From an uncultured Clostridium sp. (GTDB lineage: Bacteria; Bacillota; Clostridia; Lachnospirales; Lachnospiraceae), in the NCBI GenBank assembly GCA_934438135.1, contig CAKSBP010000011.1, positions 15,107 to 79,106 of the forward strand: a stretch of 64,000 bases of DNA, written 5' to 3'. Positions 1 to 10,365 of this stretch are shown here, piece after piece; position 1 is the stretch's first letter, and every line of letters begins with the position of its first letter. Below the pieces are notes generated by a model. That model did no database searches. It worked only from the letters and a program-made list of their open reading frames with translations, and had not been told where the DNA came from. The position numbers and the translations under genes are program-made.

Positions 1-298
<298 letters not shown>

Positions 299-344
299 TA
301 GAAGGCTGAAGGAATATGAATCAGCTTAGGAAAAGAATGAATAA

Positions 345-1754
<1,410 letters not shown>

Positions 1755-1769
1755 GAACGGAGGGAGTCC

Positions 1770-2186
1770 ATGGCGGATAGCAGATATTTTAAAGTTAAAA
1801 TTATTTCTCCGGACAGAGTTTTCTATGAAGGAGAAGCTGACTTACTGGAACTTAAAACAAGCGAAGGTGATATTGGTATTCTGGCTGGACATATTCCACT
1901 TACTGCAATCATAGCTCCTGGCGTTATGAAAATAACGAAAGACGGCGAAGTAAAGGAAGGTGCTTTATTAGAAGGTTTCGTTGAAATTCTTCAGGATAGG
2001 GTGACTGTTCTTGCAGAAGCGTGTGAATGGCCAGATGAAATTGATATGAATCGTGCCAAAGAAGCCAAAATCAGAGCAGAAAGAAGACTTTCTGAAAGAG
2101 ATGCAGAGATTAACTATACTCGTGCAGAAAATGCATTAAAGAAAGCACTGGTTCGTCTGGAAATTGGTGAGAAATACGGTAAGTAA
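1770..2186 (+). CDS. atpC: ATP synthase F1 epsilon subunit
   Basis: Epsilon subunit (138 aa) of the F1 central stalk, which couples gamma rotation and can inhibit ATP hydrolysis. The N-terminal beta-sandwich is recognisable from FKVKIISPDRVFYEGEADLLELKTSEGDIGILAGHIPLTA, the usual ATP-synt_DE start. The C-terminal part is a charged helical hairpin (EAKIRAERRLSER...ALKKALVRLE). It starts 15 bases after the atpD stop, behind GGAGGGAG-like ribosome binding bases. It is the last atp gene in the operon. No strong terminator follows immediately, so read-through into the next gene is possible. Confidence 0.96.
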   Translation: MADSRYFKVKIISPDRVFYEGEADLLELKTSEGDIGILAGHIPLTAIIAPGVMKITKDGEVKEGALLEGFVEILQDRVTVLAEACEWPDEIDMNRAKEAKIRAERRLSERDAEINYTRAENALKKALVRLEIGEKYGK

Positions 2187-2268
2187 CAAATTTGAAATAA
2201 ATGAATAAACCTTCGGCGAATGGTAAACCTTTTTAATAGAGGATAAACCATGAGCTGGAGGTTTTTTT

Positions 2269-3030
2269 ATGAGAAAATGGAAATCAGCGCTATATATTAC
2301 TGGGGTGTTGTTTATTGTTGCAGCAGTTCAGTTGATTGTAAATAGATGTTTTAAGAATGACACCCGCATTATAGATGCATTTGTTAACTGTGATACGAAT
2401 ATATATGAAAGCAGCCTGGATGTAGTCGTTAATTATGGAAAAGAAGTTATGACCGTAAAACAGAAGCGTCAGGTGTTAAATACCATGGCAGGGAATATAG
2501 GAATTTCAAAAGGATATTCGATTTCTGATAAAACAAATGATGGAGCAGATACGTTTGAGTTACAGAAGAAAAGCGGAGATACCAGTACAAAGATGGAATT
2601 TGTATCGGTGGCACCAGTCGGGACAGAGGATGGGAAATTTTCGAATCATTTTCTTCTTGTGAACATAACTGTAAATGATAAGTTTGAAAACATACTTATC
2701 TATAAGAATAGAATTGAGAAGGACTTAAAAGAAAAAGGTCTTACTGATTATCAGAGCTCTCTGACATTACGAGGTGGTCTGGATGGAGAGTTGACAAAGA
2801 AGCAGAAAAATACAAAAGTCAAGAGTTTTCTGAATCAGTTGGGGGCAAGGGAAGTAAACAGGATTGAATCGGATGATTTATATACGGTATATGCCTACAC
2901 TGGGTTTGTAGATGACTCTATTAAAGTGTCTGGTTATCGGATTAATATAAATATTGCAATTTCCTATGATGAAACCAAAGATGAAACAGAAATTTATCTG
3001 GCAACACCGATATTAAATGTATCTTACTAA
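2269..3030 (+). CDS. YwmB-like exported protein
   Basis: 253 aa with an N-terminal membrane anchor or signal (residues about 8-26, ALYITGVLFIVAAVQLIV) and a soluble extracytoplasmic alpha/beta domain. The position directly after atpC, the length, and the C-terminal segment ending in ...YDETKDETEIYLATPIL resemble the YwmB/DUF1779 family, which lies downstream of the atp operon in Bacillus too. That family is sometimes labelled TATA-box-binding-like from its fold; its function is unknown and a DNA-binding role outside the membrane is not implied. The ribosome binding site is TGGAGG, 7 bases before ATG. Assignment rests on remembered family pattern and context, not a search. Confidence 0.6.
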   Translation: MRKWKSALYITGVLFIVAAVQLIVNRCFKNDTRIIDAFVNCDTNIYESSLDVVVNYGKEVMTVKQKRQVLNTMAGNIGISKGYSISDKTNDGADTFELQKKSGDTSTKMEFVSVAPVGTEDGKFSNHFLLVNITVNDKFENILIYKNRIEKDLKEKGLTDYQSSLTLRGGLDGELTKKQKNTKVKSFLNQLGAREVNRIESDDLYTVYAYTGFVDDSIKVSGYRININIAISYDETKDETEIYLATPILNVSY

Positions 3031-3032
3031 GC

Positions 3033-3066
3033 GAATGCCGACAGAGAAAAACTGCCGGCATTCTTT
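3033..3066. terminator. Bidirectional terminator between convergent genes
   Basis: GAATGCCG (3033-3040) pairs perfectly with CGGCATTC (3056-3063), followed by TTTAT; the hairpin sits between the stop of the YwmB-like gene and the end of the minus-strand proline-rich gene. Confidence 0.7.
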
Positions 3067-3075
3067 ATGTTTTGT

Positions 3076-3945
3076 TTAAATATTTTTTGAACGGAAACGA
3101 TTCCGGCGATAATTCATTTCATTAGAAAGCATATTTTCAACCAAATGTCTTAGCCAGTCAGGACTTCCATCTTCTTTTAAATCAGGGTATGGAATAGGAG
3201 GACAATATTTTCCGTTTCCACATGGCTGATTTGCATAAGGACAATAGGGACCGCAGTTGGACCATGGCCTTGGTTTTGGACGAGGAGGTCTTGGACCAGG
3301 AGGGTAAGGAGGTCTTGGACCAGGAGGGTAAGGAGGTCTTGGAGCAGGAGGGTAAGGGGGTCTTGGACCAGGAGGATGTGGAGGCCTCGGTCTTGGAGGT
3401 CTTGGAGGCCAGTATGGCCATGGAGTCCAAGGTCCTGGTCCACCACAGAATGGTCCGATACAGGCGACATCTTCTTTTGCTTCAGCTGCATCCAAGGTAT
3501 TTTCAGACGCAGTTTTTTCAGCAACAAGCTCACAGGAAGAAACAGAGTCTTGCTGCTTTTCGTCTGCCCCATTTTCTACTTCAAGACAATCGAGCATGGC
3601 ATCATCGCTGCAATACTGTGGAACATCAGAATCCAAAGAAGCCTTTTCCAGTGTAAAAGAAGGCTCATCTGGTTCGGATTTGAGTTTCTGAAGGATTGTA
3701 TCAACAATCATTCTTAGATGATTTTTGTCTGGATACTCATCGAACATAACACTTCCAGCATATTCAAGTTTATCACACTGCTCATCGATTTCAGCCTGAA
3801 TATGCTTTAGTGCCGCTGGATATAACTGCTTCATGTATTCCACATCTTTTTCATAGGCAATAGTATTCATTACCTGTTTAAAAGAAGAGAAATTCTGTTT
3901 TCTGCTTTGGGAATACATATTTTCGTCATGCTTATTATTGCTCAT
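3076..3945 (-). CDS. Proline-rich repeat protein, possible spore coat component
   Basis: 289 aa, no signal peptide. The N-terminal part (about residues 30-100) is a charged helical domain with YMKQLYPAALKHIQ and CDKLEYAGSVMFDEYPDKNHLRMIVDTI. I recall this domain in uncharacterised Lachnospiraceae proteins, but it has no assigned function. The middle is acidic. Residues about 165-235 are Pro/Arg-rich with repeats of the type PRPPYPPG, preceded and followed by Cys-containing segments (GPFCGGPGP, CGPYCPYANQPCGNGKYC). Pro/Cys-rich low-complexity tails of this kind occur in spore coat and exosporium proteins, and a sigma-K-like promoter is possible upstream. The coat role is inference. It stands alone and converges on the ATP synthase region. 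Confidence 0.5.
   Translation of the reverse strand: MSNNKHDENMYSQSRKQNFSSFKQVMNTIAYEKDVEYMKQLYPAALKHIQAEIDEQCDKLEYAGSVMFDEYPDKNHLRMIVDTILQKLKSEPDEPSFTLEKASLDSDVPQYCSDDAMLDCLEVENGADEKQQDSVSSCELVAEKTASENTLDAAEAKEDVACIGPFCGGPGPWTPWPYWPPRPPRPRPPHPPGPRPPYPPAPRPPYPPGPRPPYPPGPRPPRPKPRPWSNCGPYCPYANQPCGNGKYCPPIPYPDLKEDGSPDWLRHLVENMLSNEMNYRRNRFRSKNI
3287..3382. repeat. Four tandem 24-bp repeats inside the proline-rich gene
   Basis: Units start at 3287, 3311, 3335 and 3359 with near-identical sequence beginning GGTCTTGGACCAGGAGGGTA; the first two are identical, the third differs by two bases, the fourth diverges at its end. Each encodes eight residues (PRPPYPPG type) on the minus strand, so copy number can change in frame. 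Confidence 0.9.
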
Positions 3946-3981
3946 AATGATTCAGAATAACTCCTTATTGATATTTAATAC

Positions 3982-4009
3982 TAATATATGATAGGAATTG
4001 TGAACTGTG
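3982..4009 (-). promoter_or_regulatory. Possible sigma-K-type promoter for the proline-rich gene
   Basis: On the minus strand CATATATTA (3982-3990) fits the sigma-K -10 form CATANNNTA, with CACA (4006-4009) 15 bases upstream as a possible -35. The motif is short and AT-rich DNA gives chance matches. Confidence 0.25.
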
Positions 4010-4062
4010 AAGTGAAAAAAGAAATATTCCCAAAGAATCTATCTTCCAATAAAGAGAATATG

Positions 4063-4096
4063 TTGCACTTTGCGGGAAAAATAGTTACAATGTAAC
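4063..4096 (+). promoter_or_regulatory. Sigma-A promoter with a palindrome over the -10
   Basis: TTGCAC (4063-4068), 17-bp spacer, TACAAT (4086-4091). The -10 lies inside a perfect palindrome GTTACA-A-TGTAAC (4084-4096), which could be a repressor site for the methyltransferase gene. Confidence 0.55.
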
Positions 4097-4139
4097 AGAA
4101 AGAACGAATGGCATAGCTGTGAAAGGATTAGGTATATAG

Positions 4140-5345
4140 ATGGAAAAACAGGACTTTGAAAAAATAAGCATGTTTGTAGAAAATGGATTAATTGATATTA
4201 TAGTGAGCAATTCCTCTGACAGTCAATGTCTGAAAAAGGTAAAAATAAGACCGGTTCTAATCAGAAAGAAAGAAAAATATCAGGTTACTAGTTATCAGGG
4301 AACCAAGGTATTTCATAAAAATTATGATAAAGAGGAATTGTCCGGGCTTTTAGAGAGCTATGTAACAGGTCATATAGTGGAAAAGCCGGATGGAAGCCAG
4401 GGTGTAGTGAAATTTCGACAGATTGTATTGCGAACAGAGGAAGAACAGATGAATGTTCTGATTAGTAAAAAACAGAAAGCATCAATTAAGATAAATAAGC
4501 ATAAAGAAAAAATGAAGCAGGAAACCTTAGGCCATAACAGAAGCAAACGTTATATCTTAGAAGAAGGAACTACGGTACCATTTCTGGTAGATCTTGGTGT
4601 TATGACCAAAGAAGGAAAGATTGTACATGCAAAGTATGATAAGTATAGACAGATTAACCGTTTTCTTGAGTTTGTAGAGGATATTGTAATGGAGCTTCCA
4701 AAAGATCGGGAAATTACGATTCTGGATTTTGGATGTGGAAAGTCATATCTGACTTTTGCCTTGTATCATTATCTGAAACATTTAAAAGGATATCCAATCC
4801 GTATTATCGGCCTGGATTTAAAAGAAGATGTAATTCGTACCTGTAATGCACTGGCAGAGAAATATGCATATGAAAATTTGGTTTTTCTTCAGGGGAATAT
4901 TGCAGATTATAATGAACTGAATCAGGTAGATATGGTGGTTACGCTGCATGCATGTGATACGGCGACCGATTTTGCACTTTATAAAGCAGTTGAATGGGGA
5001 GCGAAAGTTATTTTATCAGTTCCATGCTGTCAGCATGAAGTGAATAAACAGATATCTTGTGATACACTGGCACCTGTTTTAAAATATGGTCTTTTGAAGG
5101 AGAGAATGTCAGCACTGATTACAGACGGTTTACGTGCCCAGCTGTTAGAAAGTGCAGGATACAAAACGCAGATATTAGAATTTATTGATATGGAACACAC
5201 TCCAAAAAATATTTTAATACGTGCTGTCAGACAGAATAAAAAGAAAATTTCTGAGAACAAAGAATACCAGGAACTTGTCAAATTTTTAAATATAAAGCCT
5301 ACTCTGGGAGAACTGCTTAATCAGAATCCCCCAAGTGACAATTAA
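4140..5345 (+). CDS. SAM-dependent methyltransferase (Methyltransf_32-like)
   Basis: 401 aa, predicted cytoplasmic. The C-terminal half holds a Rossmann methyltransferase domain: motif I ILDFGCGKSYLTFAL (about residue 197), an acidic loop after IRIIGLDLKED, then VDMVVTLHACDTATDFAL and VPCCQHEVN. The HACDTATD and CCQHE segments are typical of the PF13679-type methyltransferase family, some members of which act on RNA or small molecules; the substrate here is unknown. The N-terminal half (residues 1-165) is a separate lysine-rich region with KIRPVLIRKKEKYQVTSYQGTKVFHKNY, possibly for nucleic acid binding (inference). It has its own promoter and is followed 23 bases later by the 844-aa exported protein gene. 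Confidence 0.8.
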   Translation: MEKQDFEKISMFVENGLIDIIVSNSSDSQCLKKVKIRPVLIRKKEKYQVTSYQGTKVFHKNYDKEELSGLLESYVTGHIVEKPDGSQGVVKFRQIVLRTEEEQMNVLISKKQKASIKINKHKEKMKQETLGHNRSKRYILEEGTTVPFLVDLGVMTKEGKIVHAKYDKYRQINRFLEFVEDIVMELPKDREITILDFGCGKSYLTFALYHYLKHLKGYPIRIIGLDLKEDVIRTCNALAEKYAYENLVFLQGNIADYNELNQVDMVVTLHACDTATDFALYKAVEWGAKVILSVPCCQHEVNKQISCDTLAPVLKYGLLKERMSALITDGLRAQLLESAGYKTQILEFIDMEHTPKNILIRAVRQNKKKISENKEYQELVKFLNIKPTLGELLNQNPPSDN

Positions 5346-5368
5346 AGTTGGGATAGGAATGAAATAGA

Positions 5369-7903
5369 ATGAAGCACATATATCGAGTTATTACGTTTAT
5401 TTTTGTTTTTGGGATATCCGTATTTTTGATGCGGAATCATATTAAAGAAGTGACCGTGAATTATGATGCAACGGTAAGTATGGACAGTCCTACCTTTCCG
5501 TTGCTTTATGTAGAGAACGAAGATTATAAAACGGATGAAATGCATGGTTACAGCAGCAGTCTGGATCCCTGCATGGTGAGAGAAAACATGACCATGGTAG
5601 ATTCTTCGAAGACTCTCCGCATTCGCCTGAAAGACAGTCAGAATGAAATTAGAAAGGTAACGTATGAAATTGTGCTGGTTTCTTCTGGAGAGACAGTAGA
5701 GAAAGATACAATCAGTGCAATTGATAAGGATGACGGCGGTCGGTATGTTAAATTGAAAATCAAAGCTGATTTGGAACAGAGCAGGGAATATGCCATGCGT
5801 CTGACCACAGTTACTGGTTCTGGAAAGAAAATTTATTATTATTTAAGACTGAAGTATTACGGTGATAATTCTTATTATAAAGAAAAGATGGAGTTTGCCA
5901 TAAATTTTCATAATGCAACTTTTGATAAAGAAAAGTTAAATGAATTTTCGTCCTATTTAGAATATGGAACAAGCGATAATTCCTCTCTCGCTTATGTAAC
6001 CATCAATTCTGGTATTGAGAATATTGGGTGGGGAAGCTTGAAACCGAAGATTGTATCAGAAGATATTCCATGTATTACGGAGTACAGCCTGGAGACTGCT
6101 TCCATCGTATTTTCCTATTATGTAAAAGCGAAAACAGATGGAAAAGTAAAGGACCTGTATCAGGTGAGAGAATTTATCCGTGTCCGCTATGCCAATAACC
6201 GTATGTATCTGTTAGGATATCAGAGGACAATGGATGAAGTGTTTAACATTGCCAAGGCAAGTGTGGAAAAGAATCGGATGAAAGTAGGAATTACCAATAA
6301 CTCAGATATGAAGCTGTATACTTCCTCAGATGAAAAGAAAGTATGCTTTGTGCAGGAAGGTACAGTGTGGTATTACGATACCATTGAGAACCGTGCAGTC
6401 CGTGTATTTAGTTTTCTGGAAGACATTAAGCCAGATTATGAGAGAAGTGGATATGACCAGCATAATATTCAGATTCTTGATATGGATGATGAAGGAAATA
6501 TTGATTTCATGCTGTATGGCTACTTTAACCGAGGAGATTATGAAGGTCGTGTTGGAGTCATTCTGTATAAGTATTATGCATCGGAAGATCGAGTAGAAGA
6601 AATGGTTTATATCCCAATGGATACAACCTATCAGATGCTCAAAGAAGATTTAAATGATTTTGGATATTTAAGTACTACTGGTGTATATTATTTTACAATC
6701 AGCAACAATGTATATGCTTATAATATTGCAGCAAAAGATTTAAAGGTTATTGCAGAGGGTGTGTCCCAGGATAATATAATTCTGCTTCGTGAGAGCCACT
6801 ATATGGTATGGCAGGAACAATCTGATGTGAGTAAATCCAAGGAACTTAAGATTCTTGATTTGGAAAAGAAACAGACCAGCAGTATTAAGGCTGGAAACGA
6901 TGAAAATATCCAATTGTTAGGAAACAGTGATAATAATATTATTTACGGTTTTGTGAAAACTAAAGATATATCTACCACGAAACAGGGAAGTCAGAACGTT
7001 CCTTTGTACAAAGTCCTGATTGCGGATGGAGATGGAAAGGTTCTAAAGACTTATAGCAAGAAAGGTATTTATATCACAGGTGTCACGATTGATGAAAATG
7101 TCATTCAGCTTCAGAGAGTGAAAAAGTCCAGCGATGGATTTACCAGCATGAAAAGTGACAGCATTATTAATAATCAGTATTCTACCAAAGATACCTTTGA
7201 GGTCGTTTCTGAAACTTCAGAGAAAGCATTAAAAGAGTATTACATTGAAATGCCGACTAACATTATAATGGAAGAAGTTCCAAAAGCAAAAAATACGAAG
7301 AATACAGTTATTAAAGAAAGCACAACTCTTCAGCTGGAAGAGAAGCTTTCTAAGAATAAGAAATATTATGTATATGGTTATGGTGAAATTATCGGTTCTT
7401 ATACAAACATTGCGAAAGCAATTAATGCGGCCAATGATGCCATGGGTGTTGTAGCCAGCAGGGATAATAAGATTGTATGGGAACGAGGTGGTAAGTTCTT
7501 ACGTAACACAATCAGTAACTATACAAAAATAACGACAGGTTACAATGTGGATAGTATTGGTGCATGTATTTCGATGGCACTGGAACAGGCAGGTATCGCT
7601 ATAACGCCAAGCACTATAACAGCATCGAATAAATCAATTTCTCAGATTCTGGCAGAATATAATACAGACGGTTCCACTTACAATCTAACAGGATGTACAT
7701 TGGATGAAGTATTGTATTATGTCAGCAGCGGCAGTCCGGTAATTGCCATGAAAGGTGAGAACCAGGCAGTGCTTCTGATTGGTTATGACGAATATTATGT
7801 ATATTATTTTGATCCGGCAGCCAGCAGCGTAAAAACAATGCTTTTGGCAAACGGTGAAAAAATGTTTGCAGATGCCGGTGATGTATTTTATGTAAGCTAT
7901 TAG
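5369..7903 (+). CDS. Large exported protein with C-terminal C39-like (papain-fold) domain lacking the usual His
   Basis: 844 aa. Residues about 7-22 are a hydrophobic signal anchor (VITFIFVFGISVFLM); the rest should lie outside the membrane. The middle is beta-rich, with a WYYDTIENRAVRVFSF/DMDDEGNIDFMLYG stretch that looks like beta-propeller repeats. The last 120 residues resemble the peptidase C39-like fold: a helix with Cys733 (SIGACISMALEQAG), then SGSPVIAM, then NQAVLLIGYDEYYVYYFDP. In active C39-like enzymes the residue before the VLLIGYD strand region is His; here it is Gln799. Catalysis is therefore doubtful, and a binding or structural role is possible. No partner gene is evident; it overlaps no neighbour and ends in a strong hairpin. 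Confidence 0.7.
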   Translation: MKHIYRVITFIFVFGISVFLMRNHIKEVTVNYDATVSMDSPTFPLLYVENEDYKTDEMHGYSSSLDPCMVRENMTMVDSSKTLRIRLKDSQNEIRKVTYEIVLVSSGETVEKDTISAIDKDDGGRYVKLKIKADLEQSREYAMRLTTVTGSGKKIYYYLRLKYYGDNSYYKEKMEFAINFHNATFDKEKLNEFSSYLEYGTSDNSSLAYVTINSGIENIGWGSLKPKIVSEDIPCITEYSLETASIVFSYYVKAKTDGKVKDLYQVREFIRVRYANNRMYLLGYQRTMDEVFNIAKASVEKNRMKVGITNNSDMKLYTSSDEKKVCFVQEGTVWYYDTIENRAVRVFSFLEDIKPDYERSGYDQHNIQILDMDDEGNIDFMLYGYFNRGDYEGRVGVILYKYYASEDRVEEMVYIPMDTTYQMLKEDLNDFGYLSTTGVYYFTISNNVYAYNIAAKDLKVIAEGVSQDNIILLRESHYMVWQEQSDVSKSKELKILDLEKKQTSSIKAGNDENIQLLGNSDNNIIYGFVKTKDISTTKQGSQNVPLYKVLIADGDGKVLKTYSKKGIYITGVTIDENVIQLQRVKKSSDGFTSMKSDSIINNQYSTKDTFEVVSETSEKALKEYYIEMPTNIIMEEVPKAKNTKNTVIKESTTLQLEEKLSKNKKYYVYGYGEIIGSYTNIAKAINAANDAMGVVASRDNKIVWERGGKFLRNTISNYTKITTGYNVDSIGACISMALEQAGIAITPSTITASNKSISQILAEYNTDGSTYNLTGCTLDEVLYYVSSGSPVIAMKGENQAVLLIGYDEYYVYYFDPAASSVKTMLLANGEKMFADAGDVFYVSY

Positions 7904-7924
7904 GCAGCAGAAATGCTGCCTTCC
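7903..7924 (+). terminator. GAAA-tetraloop hairpin at gene end
   Basis: GGCAGCA (7903-7909), GAAA loop, TGCTGCC (7914-7920), followed by TTCC. The stem is perfect and stable but the T-run is poor, so it may protect a 3' end rather than terminate fully. Confidence 0.5.
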
Positions 7925-7958
7925 TGTGACAGGGATAAATACAGAAAGGATGTTGTCA

Positions 7959-9074
7959 ATGGATCAAAGAATTAAGATATTAGCAGAAAATCTGGTTAAT
8001 TATTCTATGGCAGTCAAAAAAGGAGATAAAGTCTATATTGACTATATTGGAAAAGATACAGAAGATTTGGCCAGACAGCTGATTAAGGAAGTTTACAAGG
8101 CAGGAGGAATTCCGTTTGCTCAATTTACAAGTCAGACAGTGCTTCGTGAAGTGCTGCTTCATGCATCTAAAGAACAGATGCAGTTAATGGCAGAGCGTGA
8201 TGCACTTGTAATGAGTCAAATGGACTGTTATGTAGGAGTCAGAGGCAGTGAAAATGCATCAGAACTCTCTGATGTACCAGAAGATAAGATGGAACTTTAT
8301 GACTTGTACTATATGACGCCGGTTCATCATGATATTCGTGTCAAGAAAACACGCTGGGTTGTACTTCGTTATCCGAATTATGCAATGGCACAGCTTTCTA
8401 CTACAAGTAAGGAAGCATTTGAAGATTTCTACTTTAATGTATGTAATCTTGATTATTCTAAGATGAGCAAGGCGATGGAAAAACTTGTGGATTATATGAA
8501 TCATACAGACAAAGTGCGGATTAAAGGCAATGGAAGTGATTTAACGTTTTCAATTAAAGATATTCCAGCAGTTTCATGTGCAGGTGAGATGAACATTCCA
8601 GATGGGGAAGTTTATACGGCTCCAGTCAGGGATTCTGTAAATGGGGTGCTTCATTACACGGCACCATCTATTTACCGTGGCTTTACGTTTGATGATATTA
8701 CATTGACTTTTGAGAATGGTAAAATTATAAAGGCAGAGGCAAATGACTCGGAACGAATCAATAAAATTTTTGATACGGATGAGGGTGCGAGATATATAGG
8801 AGAGTTTGCTATTGGAGTCAATCCATATATTATCAATCCAATGAAAGATATCTTATTTGATGAGAAAATTCGTGGTTCTTTCCATTTTACCCCAGGAAAT
8901 TGTTATGATGATGCTCCAAATGGAAATGTTTCTTCCATACATTGGGATTTAGTCTGTATCCAGACACCAGAATTTGGTGGCGGAGAAATGTATTTTGATG
9001 ATAAATTAGTCAGAAAAGATGGATTGTTTGTAATTGATGCATTAAAATGTTTGAATCCTGATAGGCTGATGTAG
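7959..9074 (+). CDS. Aminopeptidase, M29 (thermophilic metalloaminopeptidase) family
   Basis: 371 aa from ATG 7959, which has AGAAAGGA 8 bases upstream; a GTG at 7926 is also in frame but lacks a good site. M29 enzymes are cytoplasmic dimeric aminopeptidases with a two-metal centre. Visible elements are YVGVRGSENASELSDVP in the N-terminal domain, GEMNIPDGEVYTAPV and GEFAIGVNP with the Glu metal ligands, then GSFHFTPGNCY and SIHWDLVC with His/Asp ligands. The normal GTxHxALG motif is modified to GSFHFTPG. It probably recycles peptides to amino acids. The promoter for the downstream deo operon lies inside its 3' end. Confidence 0.88.
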   Translation: MDQRIKILAENLVNYSMAVKKGDKVYIDYIGKDTEDLARQLIKEVYKAGGIPFAQFTSQTVLREVLLHASKEQMQLMAERDALVMSQMDCYVGVRGSENASELSDVPEDKMELYDLYYMTPVHHDIRVKKTRWVVLRYPNYAMAQLSTTSKEAFEDFYFNVCNLDYSKMSKAMEKLVDYMNHTDKVRIKGNGSDLTFSIKDIPAVSCAGEMNIPDGEVYTAPVRDSVNGVLHYTAPSIYRGFTFDDITLTFENGKIIKAEANDSERINKIFDTDEGARYIGEFAIGVNPYIINPMKDILFDEKIRGSFHFTPGNCYDDAPNGNVSSIHWDLVCIQTPEFGGGEMYFDDKLVRKDGLFVIDALKCLNPDRLM

Positions 9075-9080
9075 TATAAT
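9051..9080 (+). promoter_or_regulatory. Sigma-A promoter for the nucleoside operon
   Basis: TTGAAT (9051-9056), 18-bp spacer, TATAAT (9075-9080). It starts inside the aminopeptidase 3' end and gives a leader of roughly 60 bases before deoB. Confidence 0.55.
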
Positions 9081-9144
9081 ATTAGTAGTTGTAATTACTT
9101 TTAAATAAAATATCAGTTATTGTCGAAATAATAAAGGAGGAAGT

Positions 9145-10335
9145 ATGAAGAGAGTATTTTTAATCGTTTTAGATAGTTTTGGTATTGGTGAAATGCCAGA
9201 TGCTGCAGATTACGGTGATGCAGGAAGTAATACAATAAAGGCATGCTCTACAAGCCCGAAATTTCATATTCCAAATATGAAAAAGCTGGGTCTTTTTAAG
9301 ATTGATGGTGTAGATGTATCTCCATGCAAGGAAGACTGGTGTACTGCAGATGAACCTATAGTTGGTGCTTATGCCCGTATGACAGAAGCATCGAGAGGAA
9401 AAGATACAACAATTGGACACTGGGAAATCGCAGGACATATTTCAAATAGTCCGCTTCCAACTTTCCCAAATGGCTTTCCACAGGAACTGCTTGATGAGTT
9501 TACAAAGAGAACCGGAAGAAAAGTATTATGTAATAAGCCTTATTCTGGAACAGAAGTTATTAAAGATTACGGCGAAGAGCATATGAAGACAGGTGCATTA
9601 ATTGTTTATACATCTGCGGACAGTGTGTTCCAGATTGCCGCACATGAGGACATTGTTCCGATTGAGGAATTATATCGTTACTGTGAAATCGCCCGTGAAA
9701 TCTGTACTGGGAAGTATGGAGTAGGAAGAGTAATTGCAAGACCATTTGAAGGACAGGCACCAGACTTTAAACGTACGTCCAGAAGACATGACTATTCTTT
9801 ACAGCCACCAGCAGTCACGATGCTTGACCAGCTTTTAGAAAATGGAAAAGATGTCATTGCAGTAGGTAAGATTAATGATATTTTTGCCGGTAAAGGAATT
9901 GGTTCTATGGTAAGAACAGCTGGAAATGCAGAGGGAATTGAACGTACTCTTGAGTACGAAAAACAGGATTTTGAAGGATTATGCTTTATTAATCTTGTAG
10001 ATTTTGATATGCTATATGGGCATAGAAATGATGTCGAAGGTTATGCTCAGGCGTTAACCTACTTTGATGAAAATCTTCCTGGTATCATGGAAGGATTGAG
10101 AGACGAGGATATCTTAATGATTACAGCAGATCATGGCTGTGACCCAAGCACCCCGTCAACGGATCACTCCAGAGAGTACACACCATTCTTAATCTATGGA
10201 AAATCTGTGAAAAAAGGAGTTAATTTAGGTACTAAACAAACCTTCTCTGATATAGCAGCTACTATCCTGGATTACTTTGGTATTGAGCCAAAAACAAAAG
10301 GTACTTCCATGTTATCCGAGATTTTAAATAAATAA
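9145..10335 (+). CDS. deoB: Phosphopentomutase
   Basis: 396 aa, normal length. Interconverts ribose-1-P/ribose-5-P and the deoxyribose equivalents, linking nucleoside phosphorolysis to central metabolism. Alkaline-phosphatase-superfamily metal motifs are clear: VLDSFGIGEMPDAADYGDAGSNT at the N-terminus and ITADHGCDPSTPSTDHSREYTPFL near the C-terminus; the Thr of GKDTTIGHWEIAG sits in the usual activation region. AAAGGAGG lies 6 bases before ATG. It is the first gene of the salvage operon and is followed 30 bases later by deoD. Confidence 0.97.
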   Translation: MKRVFLIVLDSFGIGEMPDAADYGDAGSNTIKACSTSPKFHIPNMKKLGLFKIDGVDVSPCKEDWCTADEPIVGAYARMTEASRGKDTTIGHWEIAGHISNSPLPTFPNGFPQELLDEFTKRTGRKVLCNKPYSGTEVIKDYGEEHMKTGALIVYTSADSVFQIAAHEDIVPIEELYRYCEIAREICTGKYGVGRVIARPFEGQAPDFKRTSRRHDYSLQPPAVTMLDQLLENGKDVIAVGKINDIFAGKGIGSMVRTAGNAEGIERTLEYEKQDFEGLCFINLVDFDMLYGHRNDVEGYAQALTYFDENLPGIMEGLRDEDILMITADHGCDPSTPSTDHSREYTPFLIYGKSVKKGVNLGTKQTFSDIAATILDYFGIEPKTKGTSMLSEILNK

Positions 10336-10365
10336 AAATTACTTTATAGAAGGAGGGAAATTATT

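Noticed and set aside
3287..3382. CRISPR-like tandem repeats
   Set aside because: Repeats are directly adjacent without spacers and encode a Pro-rich octad in frame; no cas genes nearby.
3222..3717. Plus-strand frames of 144 and 113 aa opposite the proline-rich protein
   Set aside because: They are antisense shadows kept open by the repeat composition; the minus-strand frame has a proper ribosome binding site and flanking signals.
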